Source: Neolewinella agarilytica (GTDB taxonomy: Bacteria > Bacteroidota > Bacteroidia > Chitinophagales > Saprospiraceae). From it: a DNA stretch of 64,000 bases. A program made the position numbers and the translations under genes. Shown in pieces: positions 41,310-49,931 of the stretch. The notes beneath the pieces are model-generated. The model had not been told where the DNA came from. It saw nothing but the letters and a program-made list of their open reading frames with translations, and did no database searches. The first letter of the stretch is position 1. Each line of letters begins with the position of its first letter. Where the stretch lies: contig NZ_FOFB01000017.1 in the NCBI RefSeq assembly GCF_900110645.1, positions 1 through 64,000 on the forward strand, given 5' to 3'.

Positions 41310-41341
41310 CAAAGTTACGGTAGTAAGATGGATATGACCAA
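41310..41341 (-). promoter_or_regulatory. Promoter for tRNA-Phe and the his operon
   Basis: Minus strand TTG (41339-41341), 21 bases, TAACTTTG (41310-41317), matching the Bacteroidota consensus. Confidence 0.55.
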
Positions 41342-41374
41342 GCCTTTGCCGTTTTTTTGTGCAGAAGGTTTTTT

Positions 41375-41418
41375 GGGCGAGGGTCCGCAGGTGCCTGGGG
41401 AAGTTAAAAGAGCAAGCA
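41375..41418 (+). repeat. Dispersed two-block repeat, copy 12
   Basis: GGGCGAGGGTCCGCAGGTGC then GGGAAGTTAAAAGAGCAAGC; block B is one of the clearest. Intergenic (41177-41537 otherwise holds only the tRNA-Phe promoter and stem-loop). Confidence 0.7.
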
Positions 41419-41537
41419 TATGGTTCCCTTAAGCGATGTCTCCAGAGGAGTAGTCAGTGTTTGCCCGTACCGTAAAAAAGAGGCCCGGTAAAACATGAGC
41501 ATGGAATTATCGTTTTCAGGACAGCACAAATCTGTTT

Positions 41538-42359
41538 ATGAATCCCGTTCGAGCCGCTTATCTGTCTTTTGGTTGTCTGATTGCTCTTGGCCTGATCCTT
41601 ACCTGGACGACGGGAGAAACGCACTCCGCGCTCATCATTTTGCCGATGATTGCTGCTGCGGGGGTCTATACACTGTCCCCTCAGATCATGTGGTGGCACT
41701 GGAAACGTCATCCGCCAGATTTGCCCACGGATCTGGCGCCGCTACTGGATCGTTTTGATCTTTACCGCCGGCTGGACCTGGCCGGGAAGCGAGAATTCCG
41801 CCGGCGTACTTTTTTGCTACGGGAGGCGACGCACTTTCACGGGCAGGCGATTGAAGAAATTCCGCCGGACATCAAGATCATGGCGGCGGCCTCCGCCGCT
41901 ACCGTTGGCTTTCACCGCCCGGAATTTCTGTTGGGAGACTTCGAAACCATTGTGCTTTATCGCCATTACTTCCCTACTCCTGATCATGATGTGCTGCACT
42001 GCAGCGAACTGCATGAGCCCGACGGTGCCATCATCTGGACGCTCAACGTGTTCCTTCGCTCCTGCATCGAGCCCCGGAAATATCTCCACCTCGGCCTCTA
42101 CGAATACGGGCGGGCCATGTTGCTGCTGGAGCTGGAATTACGGGCAGCACTGGATGGTCTGGCGTTGGACTACCCGCAGATCGAAAAACTCTCCGGCTTC
42201 GGCGAAACGGCTTTGAAGGAATACATCGGCCTGGAAGAATTAGATCTTACGGCCATCACACTGGTTTTGTACTTTACTCATACGGAAGAGATGAAAGTGC
42301 TGCAGCCGGAGGCTTATGCTGGTTTTGAGAAGGGATTGACGTCCGTAAGCAGCAACTGA
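41538..42359 (+). CDS. Membrane-anchored MtfA-like (M90) protein with degenerate zinc site
   Basis: 273 residues. Two hydrophobic helices at the N-terminus (AAYLSFGCLIALGLILTW; LIILPMIAAAGVYTL). The following part has the order of MtfA/M90 peptidases: REFRRRTFLLREATHFHG, an IKIMAAASAATVGF segment, FETIVLYRHYF, then a W-x-x-NV segment and a helix where the HExxH zinc motif is expected. Here it reads HLGLYEYGRAML, so the metal ligands are missing. It would be a non-catalytic relative, probably binding a partner. The family call is by pattern only. Confidence 0.55.
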   Translation: MNPVRAAYLSFGCLIALGLILTWTTGETHSALIILPMIAAAGVYTLSPQIMWWHWKRHPPDLPTDLAPLLDRFDLYRRLDLAGKREFRRRTFLLREATHFHGQAIEEIPPDIKIMAAASAATVGFHRPEFLLGDFETIVLYRHYFPTPDHDVLHCSELHEPDGAIIWTLNVFLRSCIEPRKYLHLGLYEYGRAMLLLELELRAALDGLALDYPQIEKLSGFGETALKEYIGLEELDLTAITLVLYFTHTEEMKVLQPEAYAGFEKGLTSVSSN

Positions 42360-42454
42360 TTGCAACTCGCGCTCCATGGATCACGCTAAAGACTGTGTCT
42401 TTTGCTTTATCCGGGGTTATGAATGTTTGACTCCGGGGGAATAAACCTGGAAAT

Positions 42455-42494
42455 TAAAAAAGCCCTGACACAATGCTGCGTCAGGGCTTTTTTA
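42455..42494. terminator. Bidirectional terminator
   Basis: AGCCCTGAC/GTCAGGGCT stem with A-run before and T-run after; between the convergent M90-like and M48 genes. Confidence 0.85.
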
Positions 42495-42509
42495 ATGCTT
42501 AGGGACTAT

Positions 42510-43997
42510 TTACTTAATATCTCCTCCCGAAAGGGACTTGAACAAGGTGCCCGCAGGCAGCGTCTGGCTAAGTTCCATGCCGTTAAGGATGGCCAGTTCT
42601 TCATGGCGGTCTGTCGGGATACGGTCAGCCTGCAATGCCTGCTGCAGCGTCTGGCTGCGGGAGTTGCTCACGATTTTAATTTTCTCCGGCTGGCGGTTGA
42701 GCTTACTTTGGTCCGTCAACTGTGCGAAGGTGCCGATGCTGTACTCAATGTCCCGCTGGTAACGGTTGAAGTCTGCCTGAAGCGCCATACCCAACATCAT
42801 GTAAGTGTTGCCACCGTAAGAAATGAAGCTGGCCAGTACGCTAATGGTTTGGCCCTGCTGGCCTTGCTGCTGTGCCTCCTGGGTTACGGTACCCAAAATT
42901 GTTGTAGCGGGTAAGCCATTTATGGGCTGCTGGCTGGAGTTCACCACATTAACACCTGCCTCCTGTACAAAAGACTGAGCAGCGGCATTCTGGTCGCTGC
43001 CCTGAGCAAGTTTCATCTGCATGATAGATTTCTGATCAGGGCTAACCATCTGTACCTGGGTTGGTGCGTTGATGAGCGTCCACTGCCCGGGAATCTTAAA
43101 CTGAAACTTGAGGCCGGGGTGGTAGAAAGAACCAGCCTCTACGAAACCCTGAGCGGGGTCTTCGCCGTAGATCATGCCGTCGATCATGCGGAGGTAACTG
43201 TCCCGTCCTACCGTATAGTTAGTGTTCTTTGTATCAACCTCCTGGTATTGCTGGGCCAGTTGCTGCACCCGTACAAACCGGTTATCAGGGTCCGGGTGAG
43301 TGCTCATAAATTCAGGGACACGGTTCTCCGCACCACCACTCAAGCGGCTAAGGGTGCCAAAGAAGCCGGCCATCTCTTTTGCATCATAACCGATGCCGGT
43401 GCTGTACTCTACTCCTAATTGATCGGACTGGCTTTCTGCGTCCCGGCCGAATTTGAGGAATAACAGCTGCATGCCCTGCATCAGGCTTTCGCCCTGGCTG
43501 GCGAGTTCAGGGCTTAAGATCATGCCACCAATCAGGCCTACCTGGCCAAGCGTTTGCTTTGCCTGTTGAGCTACGGTGTGCCGGGCGGTAACGTGACCGA
43601 TTTCGTGACCCAATACGCCAGCAAACTGTGCTTCATTGTTGAAGTGAGCCATGATGCCACGGGTGAAATAAACGAAGCCGCCGGGAACGGCGAAGGCGTT
43701 TACTACGGGAGAGTCTACGAGGGTAAACTTCCAGGGCAGGTTTGGCCGGTGAGAGGTACGGGCCATCGCCAGGCCTTTCTCCGTCAGGAATTGAGCCATG
43801 GCCGGGTTCTGGTATTCACCCATCTCCGCAATCACCTGCGGGTCATAAGACTGGCCCAGGGCAATCTCTTTTTCTTCCGACATGAAGGCAAGTTGCTTCT
43901 TACCCGTGACGGGGTTGACAGAACAATCTTGTAGGGTGAATACGGCCAGCATCATTACAAGTAGCAATGGCAGACGTTTGGAAATGAATCTTTGCAT
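42510..43997 (-). CDS. Periplasmic M48 metalloprotease, BepA-like
   Basis: 495 residues with an N-terminal signal (LLLVMMLAVFTLQDC; the Cys may be lipidated, though LQDC is not a standard lipobox), followed by the family segment NPVTGKKQL. Zinc motif HEIGH in LGHEIGHVTARH, third ligand expected in the SQSDQLGVEY helix (E of the AExxAD-like stretch). After the ~260-residue protease domain comes a C-terminal extension with a LysM-like end (KIVSNSRSQTLQQAL). BepA-type proteases clear misfolded outer-membrane proteins. Confidence 0.9.
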   Translation of the reverse strand: MQRFISKRLPLLLVMMLAVFTLQDCSVNPVTGKKQLAFMSEEKEIALGQSYDPQVIAEMGEYQNPAMAQFLTEKGLAMARTSHRPNLPWKFTLVDSPVVNAFAVPGGFVYFTRGIMAHFNNEAQFAGVLGHEIGHVTARHTVAQQAKQTLGQVGLIGGMILSPELASQGESLMQGMQLLFLKFGRDAESQSDQLGVEYSTGIGYDAKEMAGFFGTLSRLSGGAENRVPEFMSTHPDPDNRFVRVQQLAQQYQEVDTKNTNYTVGRDSYLRMIDGMIYGEDPAQGFVEAGSFYHPGLKFQFKIPGQWTLINAPTQVQMVSPDQKSIMQMKLAQGSDQNAAAQSFVQEAGVNVVNSSQQPINGLPATTILGTVTQEAQQQGQQGQTISVLASFISYGGNTYMMLGMALQADFNRYQRDIEYSIGTFAQLTDQSKLNRQPEKIKIVSNSRSQTLQQALQADRIPTDRHEELAILNGMELSQTLPAGTLFKSLSGGDIK

Positions 43998-44122
43998 CGT
44001 AGTTGGTTTTTTATCTTCTGTAACCTAAAGGTATTTACTAAGGTCGTTGTTTACGACGTAGAATAGGGTTAAGGTAACAGTTTTAGAAACCACACATTTA
44101 TGTCTAAGCCTAAGATTATGGC

Positions 44123-44962
44123 TTACTTAACGATTCTTTCGGGGTGACTGTAGCAATTGAAGCCTCCCTCACGGACGAAGCCGCAAAGCGTTATTGACTG
44201 CTCTTCTGCAAGGGTTACCGCCAGGCTGGAAGGGGCCCCTACGGAAACGACAAAAGAAATTCCCGCCATCGCGGCCTTTTGCAGTAGCTCAAAGCTGGCC
44301 CGGCCGCTCAGCACCAGTATCCGCTGGCGAAGGGGAAGTTCTCCGGCCCGAAAGGCATTGCCCACTACTTTGTCCATCGCATTGTGTCGCCCAACGTCTT
44401 CTGCAAAATGAAGCAGTTTGCCGCCTGGGGTAAACAGTCCTGCCGCATGAATTCCGCCCGTTTGCTCAAACAATCGTTGAGCCCTGCGAAGAGTATCAGG
44501 AAGACGGGGGATAATACTACTGTTGATGGACCAACTGCCTGGCATCTCCCCGAAGGGAAGTGCTGCTTCCAACTGTTCTATCGAGGTCTTGCCACACACA
44601 CCACAACTACTACTGGTGTAGCTGTGACGCTGTAAGCGGGCCCAGTCCACAGGACAGCTTGCCGCCAGGGAAATAATAAGAGTGTTCCGGGAAGTAGTAT
44701 TCCTGGTGGATGCTCGCTCTGCCGCGAGAATTTGATCAGGTGACTGGATGATACCTTCTGAAAAAAGAAAGCCAAGTGCCAGGGCCTCGTCTTCACCCGG
44801 TGTGCGCATCGTGATCGCCAGCGATCTGGTTTTCTGTCCTTCCCGAATACGAATCTGTAATGGCTCTTCTACGGCAAGTACATCGTCGGAGGGGCTCAGT
44901 TCTCCGTTACGGTATCGAAAAAGGGAGACAGATTGAAGAGATGTTGCAGATATGGGAGACAT
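44123..44962 (-). CDS. fdhD: Formate dehydrogenase accessory sulfurtransferase FdhD
   Basis: 279 residues from ATG 44962 (ATG 44992 would add ten). Transfers sulfur from IscS to the molybdenum/tungsten cofactor so that formate dehydrogenases become active. The functional CxxC loop is SSSCGVCGKTS. Other family segments: EEPLQIRI, TPGEDEALALGFLFSEGII, TGGIHAAGLF, AEDVGRHNAMDKVVG and LSGRASFELLQKA. No formate dehydrogenase or molybdopterin gene is in the window. Divergent from the DUF748 gene. Confidence 0.93.
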   Translation of the reverse strand: MSPISATSLQSVSLFRYRNGELSPSDDVLAVEEPLQIRIREGQKTRSLAITMRTPGEDEALALGFLFSEGIIQSPDQILAAERASTRNTTSRNTLIISLAASCPVDWARLQRHSYTSSSCGVCGKTSIEQLEAALPFGEMPGSWSINSSIIPRLPDTLRRAQRLFEQTGGIHAAGLFTPGGKLLHFAEDVGRHNAMDKVVGNAFRAGELPLRQRILVLSGRASFELLQKAAMAGISFVVSVGAPSSLAVTLAEEQSITLCGFVREGGFNCYSHPERIVK

Positions 44963-45142
44963 AGTATCGTTGAATGAACGCTTAACCCACATTTCGTAGT
45001 GAGTAACTGCTTGCAGAACATGTGTTTATGGCTTTACGTTTTAAACAACAAGCAATTTTTCAGACTATCCTTTTAACTCCTGCATTTGCTAAACCACTGC
45101 TACGGCTAACGGAGTCCGAACCACGTCAATAAATAATTTTTC

Positions 45143-46315
45143 ATGAATTCCAGGCTTCGGTTTCTGCGTAGAAAACGCTTCCTTATTCCTGCTGTCCTTT
45201 TGGTCACATTGCTCATCTTTCGATTGTTTTTACCCACGCTGGTAAAGAACTATGTCAATAAGGTGCTGGCGGAAATTCCGGGTTATTACGGGCAGGTGGA
45301 AGACATTGATATTGCCCTGATCAGGGGAGCATACGTCATTAAAGGTATGTACCTGAACGTAAGTGACGGCCAAACGCAAGTTCCCTTTATGAAGCTTCCG
45401 GAAACGGATATTTCTGTTGAGTGGAAGTCTTTATTCAAGGGGCGGATTGTCAGCGAAATACATCTGATGAACCCTTCGGTTATTTATTTGCTCGAAGATC
45501 AGGAGTCCATCACTACTCAGGAGGCACCCACAACGGATGACTGGACGAAGGCGATAACCGACCTTGTGCCCATAGATATAAACCACTTCAAAATTGTTAA
45601 CGGTAAGCTGGCCTACGTGGAGGTCAACGCTGAGCCCAACATCGACCTGCAAATTACTGACCTGATGCTGGTAGCGGATAACCTCAGTAACGTTGTTGCC
45701 ACCGAGCATACTTTGCCATCCCCCATCTCCGCAACGGGCAAATCTTTTGGCGGCGGAGAAGTCTCCCTCGAGGGACAGATGAACCTGCTCAAAGAAATCC
45801 CCGACATGGACATGACCTTTTCGCTACAAAATGCAGACGCCATGGCACTCAACGACTGGACGAATCAATATGTAGGCATCGACTTTGCCTCCGGTACCTT
45901 CGAGGTCGCCAGCGAAATCGCTATCGCTGATGGCTTCATCAAAGGATATGTGAAACCCTTGCTGATTGAGGGTAAACTTATCAGTAAAGAAGACTCCTTT
46001 ACGGAGGTAATCTGGGAGGGCTTCCTGGGCTTTTTCAAGTTCCTGTTCACCAACCAGAAAACGGAAACCCTCGCTACTGAAGTTCCCTTTTCCGGCGACC
46101 TGAACGGCCCCGACGTCAAGGTTTGGCCCACGATCACCAACCTGCTGGAGAACGCCTGGATTCAAGCGTTTACCACTAAACCAGATGAATCCATCGACTA
46201 CCAGGACGCTCTCGAAGGAGCGGACGGAGGAGAAAAAACCAAAAAGGAGCTTCGCCAGGAACGAAGGGCAAAACGGAAAGCGGAGAAGGAAAAGGAGAAA
46301 GCTGAGAATCAGTAA
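45143..46315 (+). CDS. DUF748/AsmA-like membrane-anchored protein
   Basis: 390 residues. One N-terminal membrane helix (FLIPAVLLVTLLIFRLFLP), then a periplasmic domain of the DUF748/AsmA type: a segment VNKVLAEIPGYYGQVEDIDI, YVIKGMYLNV, SVEWKSLFKGRIVSEIHL and later repeated beta-rich units (ATGKSFGGGEVSLEG). The last ~30 residues are a Lys/Glu/Arg-rich helix. AsmA-like proteins shuttle or organise envelope lipids; a specific role is unknown. Convergent with the serine hydrolase, 8 bp between stops. Confidence 0.75.
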   Translation: MNSRLRFLRRKRFLIPAVLLVTLLIFRLFLPTLVKNYVNKVLAEIPGYYGQVEDIDIALIRGAYVIKGMYLNVSDGQTQVPFMKLPETDISVEWKSLFKGRIVSEIHLMNPSVIYLLEDQESITTQEAPTTDDWTKAITDLVPIDINHFKIVNGKLAYVEVNAEPNIDLQITDLMLVADNLSNVVATEHTLPSPISATGKSFGGGEVSLEGQMNLLKEIPDMDMTFSLQNADAMALNDWTNQYVGIDFASGTFEVASEIAIADGFIKGYVKPLLIEGKLISKEDSFTEVIWEGFLGFFKFLFTNQKTETLATEVPFSGDLNGPDVKVWPTITNLLENAWIQAFTTKPDESIDYQDALEGADGGEKTKKELRQERRAKRKAEKEKEKAENQ

Positions 46316-46323
46316 GTCAATCC

Positions 46324-47658
46324 TCACTCCACCCGCTTCGCGTCCCGCTCTCCGTTTTGGAATAAGGTCAGGCTGGAGATCTTACCATCGTCGTCCGGAT
46401 TGAAGCGGACTTTGATGCCGATCTGCTCATGGTGAAAGTGATGCTCTTTGAAGGCAACAAGGTCAATCGGGCTTTGGCCGGTGGCCTGGGCCTTGAGCTG
46501 CTTTCCGGACCGCGTGATGGTGATAATGAACTGCGGAGACAGTTCGTATTTGCCGACGTAGGACGCTAGCATCGCTTCCGGCAATTCAACGGTTTTCCGC
46601 TCCTCATACTTTCCGATGGCCATCACGGCGAGCTTGTTCGCTACAGCACCGGGGTCGTGGCAGTTACAGTTGGAAAAGACGGCCACGAAGACCTCTTCTT
46701 CCGGTAAATAAGTAGACGCCGTAAGAAAGCCATTAATGCCACCACCGTGGCCAAAAAACGGACTGCCTTCCAGCTCACCCAGGCTCCAGCCGAAGCCGTA
46801 GCTCGTCTTGTCGCCCGTGTTGAGCGTTGCCGGCGTGTGGGCTTTGGCCAGACTTTCCCGGCTAACGACTTTACCCGACACGACCGCCTGATACCAGGTG
46901 TTCAGGTCTCCGGTAGTAGAGAGCAGAGAGCCCGCTGCGTAAGGCTGGGTCATACTCACAAAAGAAGCGTTTTGTACACCCAGGAGACCTGGCTCGTAGC
47001 CCGCAGCACGGTTGGGGATAACCACTGAGGTCCGGTCGTAAGAAGAGCTACTCATGCCCAACGGCTTAAAGAAGGTGCTTTCGATGTAGTCAGCATACGG
47101 CATACCGGAGGCTTTCTCGATGATGTAGCCAAGGAGGAAGTAACCCGAGTTATTGTAACGAAATGCATCACCGGGATCGAAATCCATCGGCTCATTCTTA
47201 AAGTAATCAATCATTTCCTGTGGGGTGAAATTCTGCTTGCGGGTTTCGGCATCCCACTTTTTAAGTCCGGTGTAGCTGGCAATGCCAGAGGTGTGATTCA
47301 GCAGATGCTCAACGGTGATGGTCTTCCTTTTGGTGGGGTACTTCGGTAGAAACTTCGTGATCTCATCGTCCAGGGAGAGCTTACCTTCTTCAGCGAGCTT
47401 AAGTATGGCGCAGGCCGTAAATTGCTTGGTGATGGAGCCAATGCGGAAGATGTGGTCAGTCGTCATGTCTACGTCCAGTTCCAGATTGGCCTTGCCGAAG
47501 GCTTTGTGATAAACAACTTCGCCTTTTTTGACGATGATGGCGGTGCCGCCGGGGCTGTCAGCGGGGAAACGTTCATTAAGAACTTTGTTGTAGTAGTCGT
47601 CCTGAGCGACAAGGCCGGTGAACATGGCAACAAATACGAGGAGTAGCAACTGTTTCAT
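46324..47658 (-). CDS. Serine hydrolase of the class C beta-lactamase / DD-peptidase family
   Basis: 444 residues with a signal peptide (MKQLLLLVFVAMFTGLVAQ). The active-site motifs are in order: SxxK in FRIGSITKQF, YxN in FRYNNSGYF, and HxG in FFGHGGGINGF. A C-terminal lipocalin-like domain of ~90 residues (ASYVGKYELSPQFIITITR) follows, common in Bacteroidota members. Exported; substrate unknown (peptides, esters or cell-wall fragments). Confidence 0.88.
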   Translation of the reverse strand: MKQLLLLVFVAMFTGLVAQDDYYNKVLNERFPADSPGGTAIIVKKGEVVYHKAFGKANLELDVDMTTDHIFRIGSITKQFTACAILKLAEEGKLSLDDEITKFLPKYPTKRKTITVEHLLNHTSGIASYTGLKKWDAETRKQNFTPQEMIDYFKNEPMDFDPGDAFRYNNSGYFLLGYIIEKASGMPYADYIESTFFKPLGMSSSSYDRTSVVIPNRAAGYEPGLLGVQNASFVSMTQPYAAGSLLSTTGDLNTWYQAVVSGKVVSRESLAKAHTPATLNTGDKTSYGFGWSLGELEGSPFFGHGGGINGFLTASTYLPEEEVFVAVFSNCNCHDPGAVANKLAVMAIGKYEERKTVELPEAMLASYVGKYELSPQFIITITRSGKQLKAQATGQSPIDLVAFKEHHFHHEQIGIKVRFNPDDDGKISSLTLFQNGERDAKRVE

Positions 47659-47948
47659 AATGTAGGAATTTGCCCGAAAGTAAGTGATGGGCTACCGGAG
47701 CAACAGAATTTATCGACGAAAGAAATGATCAGGGCGACGGAGTTGTCCGGTCGGAGCTGGAGCTCCTCCTCCCTCCCTTGCTCTTTTAACTGCCCCTTCG
47801 GGGACTGGCGCGGAGCGCCAATGAGGGGACATTGCACCCGCGGCCGCGCCCTGAAACCTTCCTCAATCCGGCGAACCATCCATCCCTCCCGAACGTTTGT
47901 CTCCTTGGTTGCGGCCTCGTTAAGACAGCCGCCCGGAGAACGTACTTC
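47659..47948. other. 290-bp intergenic region before rpoN
   Basis: Contains a composite repeat (47775-47852) and otherwise unique DNA; probable promoters for both divergent genes could not be pinned down. Confidence 0.5.
47775..47852 (-). repeat. Dispersed repeat copy 13, split by a hairpin
   Basis: On the minus strand block A GGCGCGGCCGCGGGTGCA is separated from block B AGTTAAAAGAGCAAGG by a ~36-bp hairpin (CCCCTTCGGGG and TGGCGCGGAGCGCCA). Copy 15 has the same hairpin in the same place. Confidence 0.7.
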
Positions 47949-49442
47949 ATGCTAGGACAATCCCTCAAACAAGCGCTGCAGCAGAAGCTCAGCCCCCGTC
48001 AGATTCAGCTCATGCAGCTGATGCAACTGCCGATTATGGAGCTGGAGCAGCGCATTAAAGAGGAACTGGAAAGTAACCCTACGCTGGAGGAAGCCCGCCC
48101 GCTGGAACAGGAAGTACCTGACCGCGAAGAACGTCAATCCGACGGCGAAGAACGTAACTCCGAATACGACGACGATTACTTTCAGCAGTACCTCGAAGAC
48201 GACCCCGGCAGCTATCAAAACGCCGGCCGCAGCGAAGAAGACTACGCCGCGCCCGGTAGCTATACCGCTGACGAGACGACCTTTTTCGAGCACCTCGAAA
48301 GCCAGCTCAGTAACCTGGAGTTTGATACACCGCTCGACCGGCTCATCGCCCGGCAGATCATCGGTAATCTTGACGACGACGGCTATCTGCAGCGCACCCC
48401 CGGTGCCATTGCGGACGATCTGCTGATCAGTCAGCACCTCGATGTGCGCCCTTCTCAGGTGAAGGAGGTGCTGGCCACCGTGCAACAGCTCGATCCCCCC
48501 GGCCTCGCGGCCCGGGATCTCCGCGAGTGTCTCCTCCTGCAGCTCAACCACAAGGTCGACAACGGAGACGATATCCCCGACATGCGCTTCGCTGACCTCG
48601 TCCTGGCCCAACGCATCGTCCGCGATCACTTCGAAGCCTTCACCAAAAAACATTACGATAAGCTGCGCGAGCGGCTCAACGTCGATGAAGACGAACTCCG
48701 GGATGCTCTGGCCGAAATCCTCCGGCTAAACCCCAAGCCCGCCAGTGGGCTCAGCGGCGTAGCCGGTGGACGGGTGGCGCAAACCGTCGTGCCCGACTTT
48801 CTGCTCACCACCGTTGACGGTGAACTGAAACTCAGCCTCACCGCCCGCAACGCTCCTGACCTGCAGATCAACGACCACTACCAGAAGATGCTGGCCGATT
48901 ACCGCCGCAAGCAGAAGGAAAGCGGAAAAATGAGCCTGGCCCAGAAGCAGGCGGCTGGCTTCATCCGGCAGAATATTGAGTCGGCCAACTGGTTCATCGA
49001 AGCCATTCAGCAACGGCAGCAAACACTCTACAGCGTGATGCACGCCATCATGCGCTATCAGGAGGCTTTCTTTAAGAGTGGGGACTTAAAAGACCTGCGC
49101 CCAATGATTCTCAAAGACATTGGTGAAGTGACGGAGCTGGACATCAGTACCGTGAGCCGGGTGGCCAACAGTAAGTTCGTGCAGACCGATTTTGGCACCT
49201 ACTCCCTCCGCGAGTTCTTCAGTGAAGGCATGACCAATCAGGAGGGAGAAGAAGTCAGTACCACTCAGGTTAAGAATGTGCTGAAGGAAATCATCGAAAA
49301 CGAAGACAAACGCAAACCGCTGGCCGATGGCAAGCTGCAAAAAGCCCTCGCTGAAGCAGGCTACGATATTGCCCGACGCACCGTCGCTAAATACCGGGAG
49401 CAACTGGGGCTGCCGGTGGCGCGGTTGCGGAAGGAGCTGTAG
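47949..49442 (+). CDS. rpoN: RNA polymerase sigma-54 factor
   Basis: 497 residues from ATG 47949 (an upstream TTG at 47832 lies in a repeat). Region I is Gln/Leu-rich (MLGQSLKQALQQKLSPRQIQ), region II very acidic (residues ~60-130), and the C-terminal core- and DNA-binding part ends with the RpoN box ARRTVAKYREQLGLP. Sigma-54 needs AAA+ activators to open promoters; no activator is in the window. It is followed by a small acetyltransferase. Confidence 0.95.
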   Translation: MLGQSLKQALQQKLSPRQIQLMQLMQLPIMELEQRIKEELESNPTLEEARPLEQEVPDREERQSDGEERNSEYDDDYFQQYLEDDPGSYQNAGRSEEDYAAPGSYTADETTFFEHLESQLSNLEFDTPLDRLIARQIIGNLDDDGYLQRTPGAIADDLLISQHLDVRPSQVKEVLATVQQLDPPGLAARDLRECLLLQLNHKVDNGDDIPDMRFADLVLAQRIVRDHFEAFTKKHYDKLRERLNVDEDELRDALAEILRLNPKPASGLSGVAGGRVAQTVVPDFLLTTVDGELKLSLTARNAPDLQINDHYQKMLADYRRKQKESGKMSLAQKQAAGFIRQNIESANWFIEAIQQRQQTLYSVMHAIMRYQEAFFKSGDLKDLRPMILKDIGEVTELDISTVSRVANSKFVQTDFGTYSLREFFSEGMTNQEGEEVSTTQVKNVLKEIIENEDKRKPLADGKLQKALAEAGYDIARRTVAKYREQLGLPVARLRKEL

Positions 49443-49574
49443 GTAGCCTTGTGGTTGGGCAGCCTTGTAGGCTCCGCACGTTGGAGGCGGCACTGCGTTT
49501 ATAGGCTTCTGCTTACATTTGAGACTGCGAAGCCGGGATTTTCTTTAATTTTTTACTCTCTTTACTTCCTTATT

Positions 49575-49859
49575 ATGTTCACCGATCAAGTCGTCAACAA
49601 TACCGAAAAGTACCAGTTTGAAGTTGTCAGCGGAGCGCTCGTTTCCAAACTGGAATACCGGATGGGGCGCAACAGTATTGCCCTGATTCATACCGAAGTG
49701 CCTGAGGAATTGGGCGGGCAGGGAATAGGAAGTTCTCTGGTAAAAACAGCCCTTCAATACGCTAAAGACAATGGGCTGAAGGCACTGCCTTACTGCCCCT
49801 TCGCAGCGGCTTACATCGAACGGCACCCGGAGTGGAGCGACATTGTGGGGGAGGTGTAG
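49575..49859 (+). CDS. Small GNAT-fold N-acetyltransferase (YjdJ/Gtn10-like)
   Basis: 94 residues from ATG 49575. Minimal GNAT domain: HTEVPEELGGQGIGSSLVKTAL carries the acetyl-CoA pyrophosphate loop (G-x-G-I-G), and LPYCPFAAAYIERHPEW is the typical end of this mini family. Length and motifs fit the YjdJ-like group; substrate unknown. A terminator follows 6 bp later. Confidence 0.85.
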   Translation: MFTDQVVNNTEKYQFEVVSGALVSKLEYRMGRNSIALIHTEVPEELGGQGIGSSLVKTALQYAKDNGLKALPYCPFAAAYIERHPEWSDIVGEV

Positions 49860-49864
49860 TATGA

Positions 49865-49908
49865 TAAAAACAGCAGAGGCGGAGCATGCCCCGTCTCTGC
49901 TGTTTTTA
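49865..49908 (+). terminator. Intrinsic terminator after the GNAT gene
   Basis: AAAAACAGCAGAG stem with CTCTGCTGTTTTT and a T-run; strong and also usable in the other direction. Confidence 0.85.
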
Positions 49909-49931
49909 TCCAACCAATTGGAATAACTGCC

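Noticed and set aside
41423-41496. 23-codon frame upstream of the M90-like gene
   Set aside because: No promoter box, no conserved feature, and it begins within a few bases of a repeat copy; likely chance.
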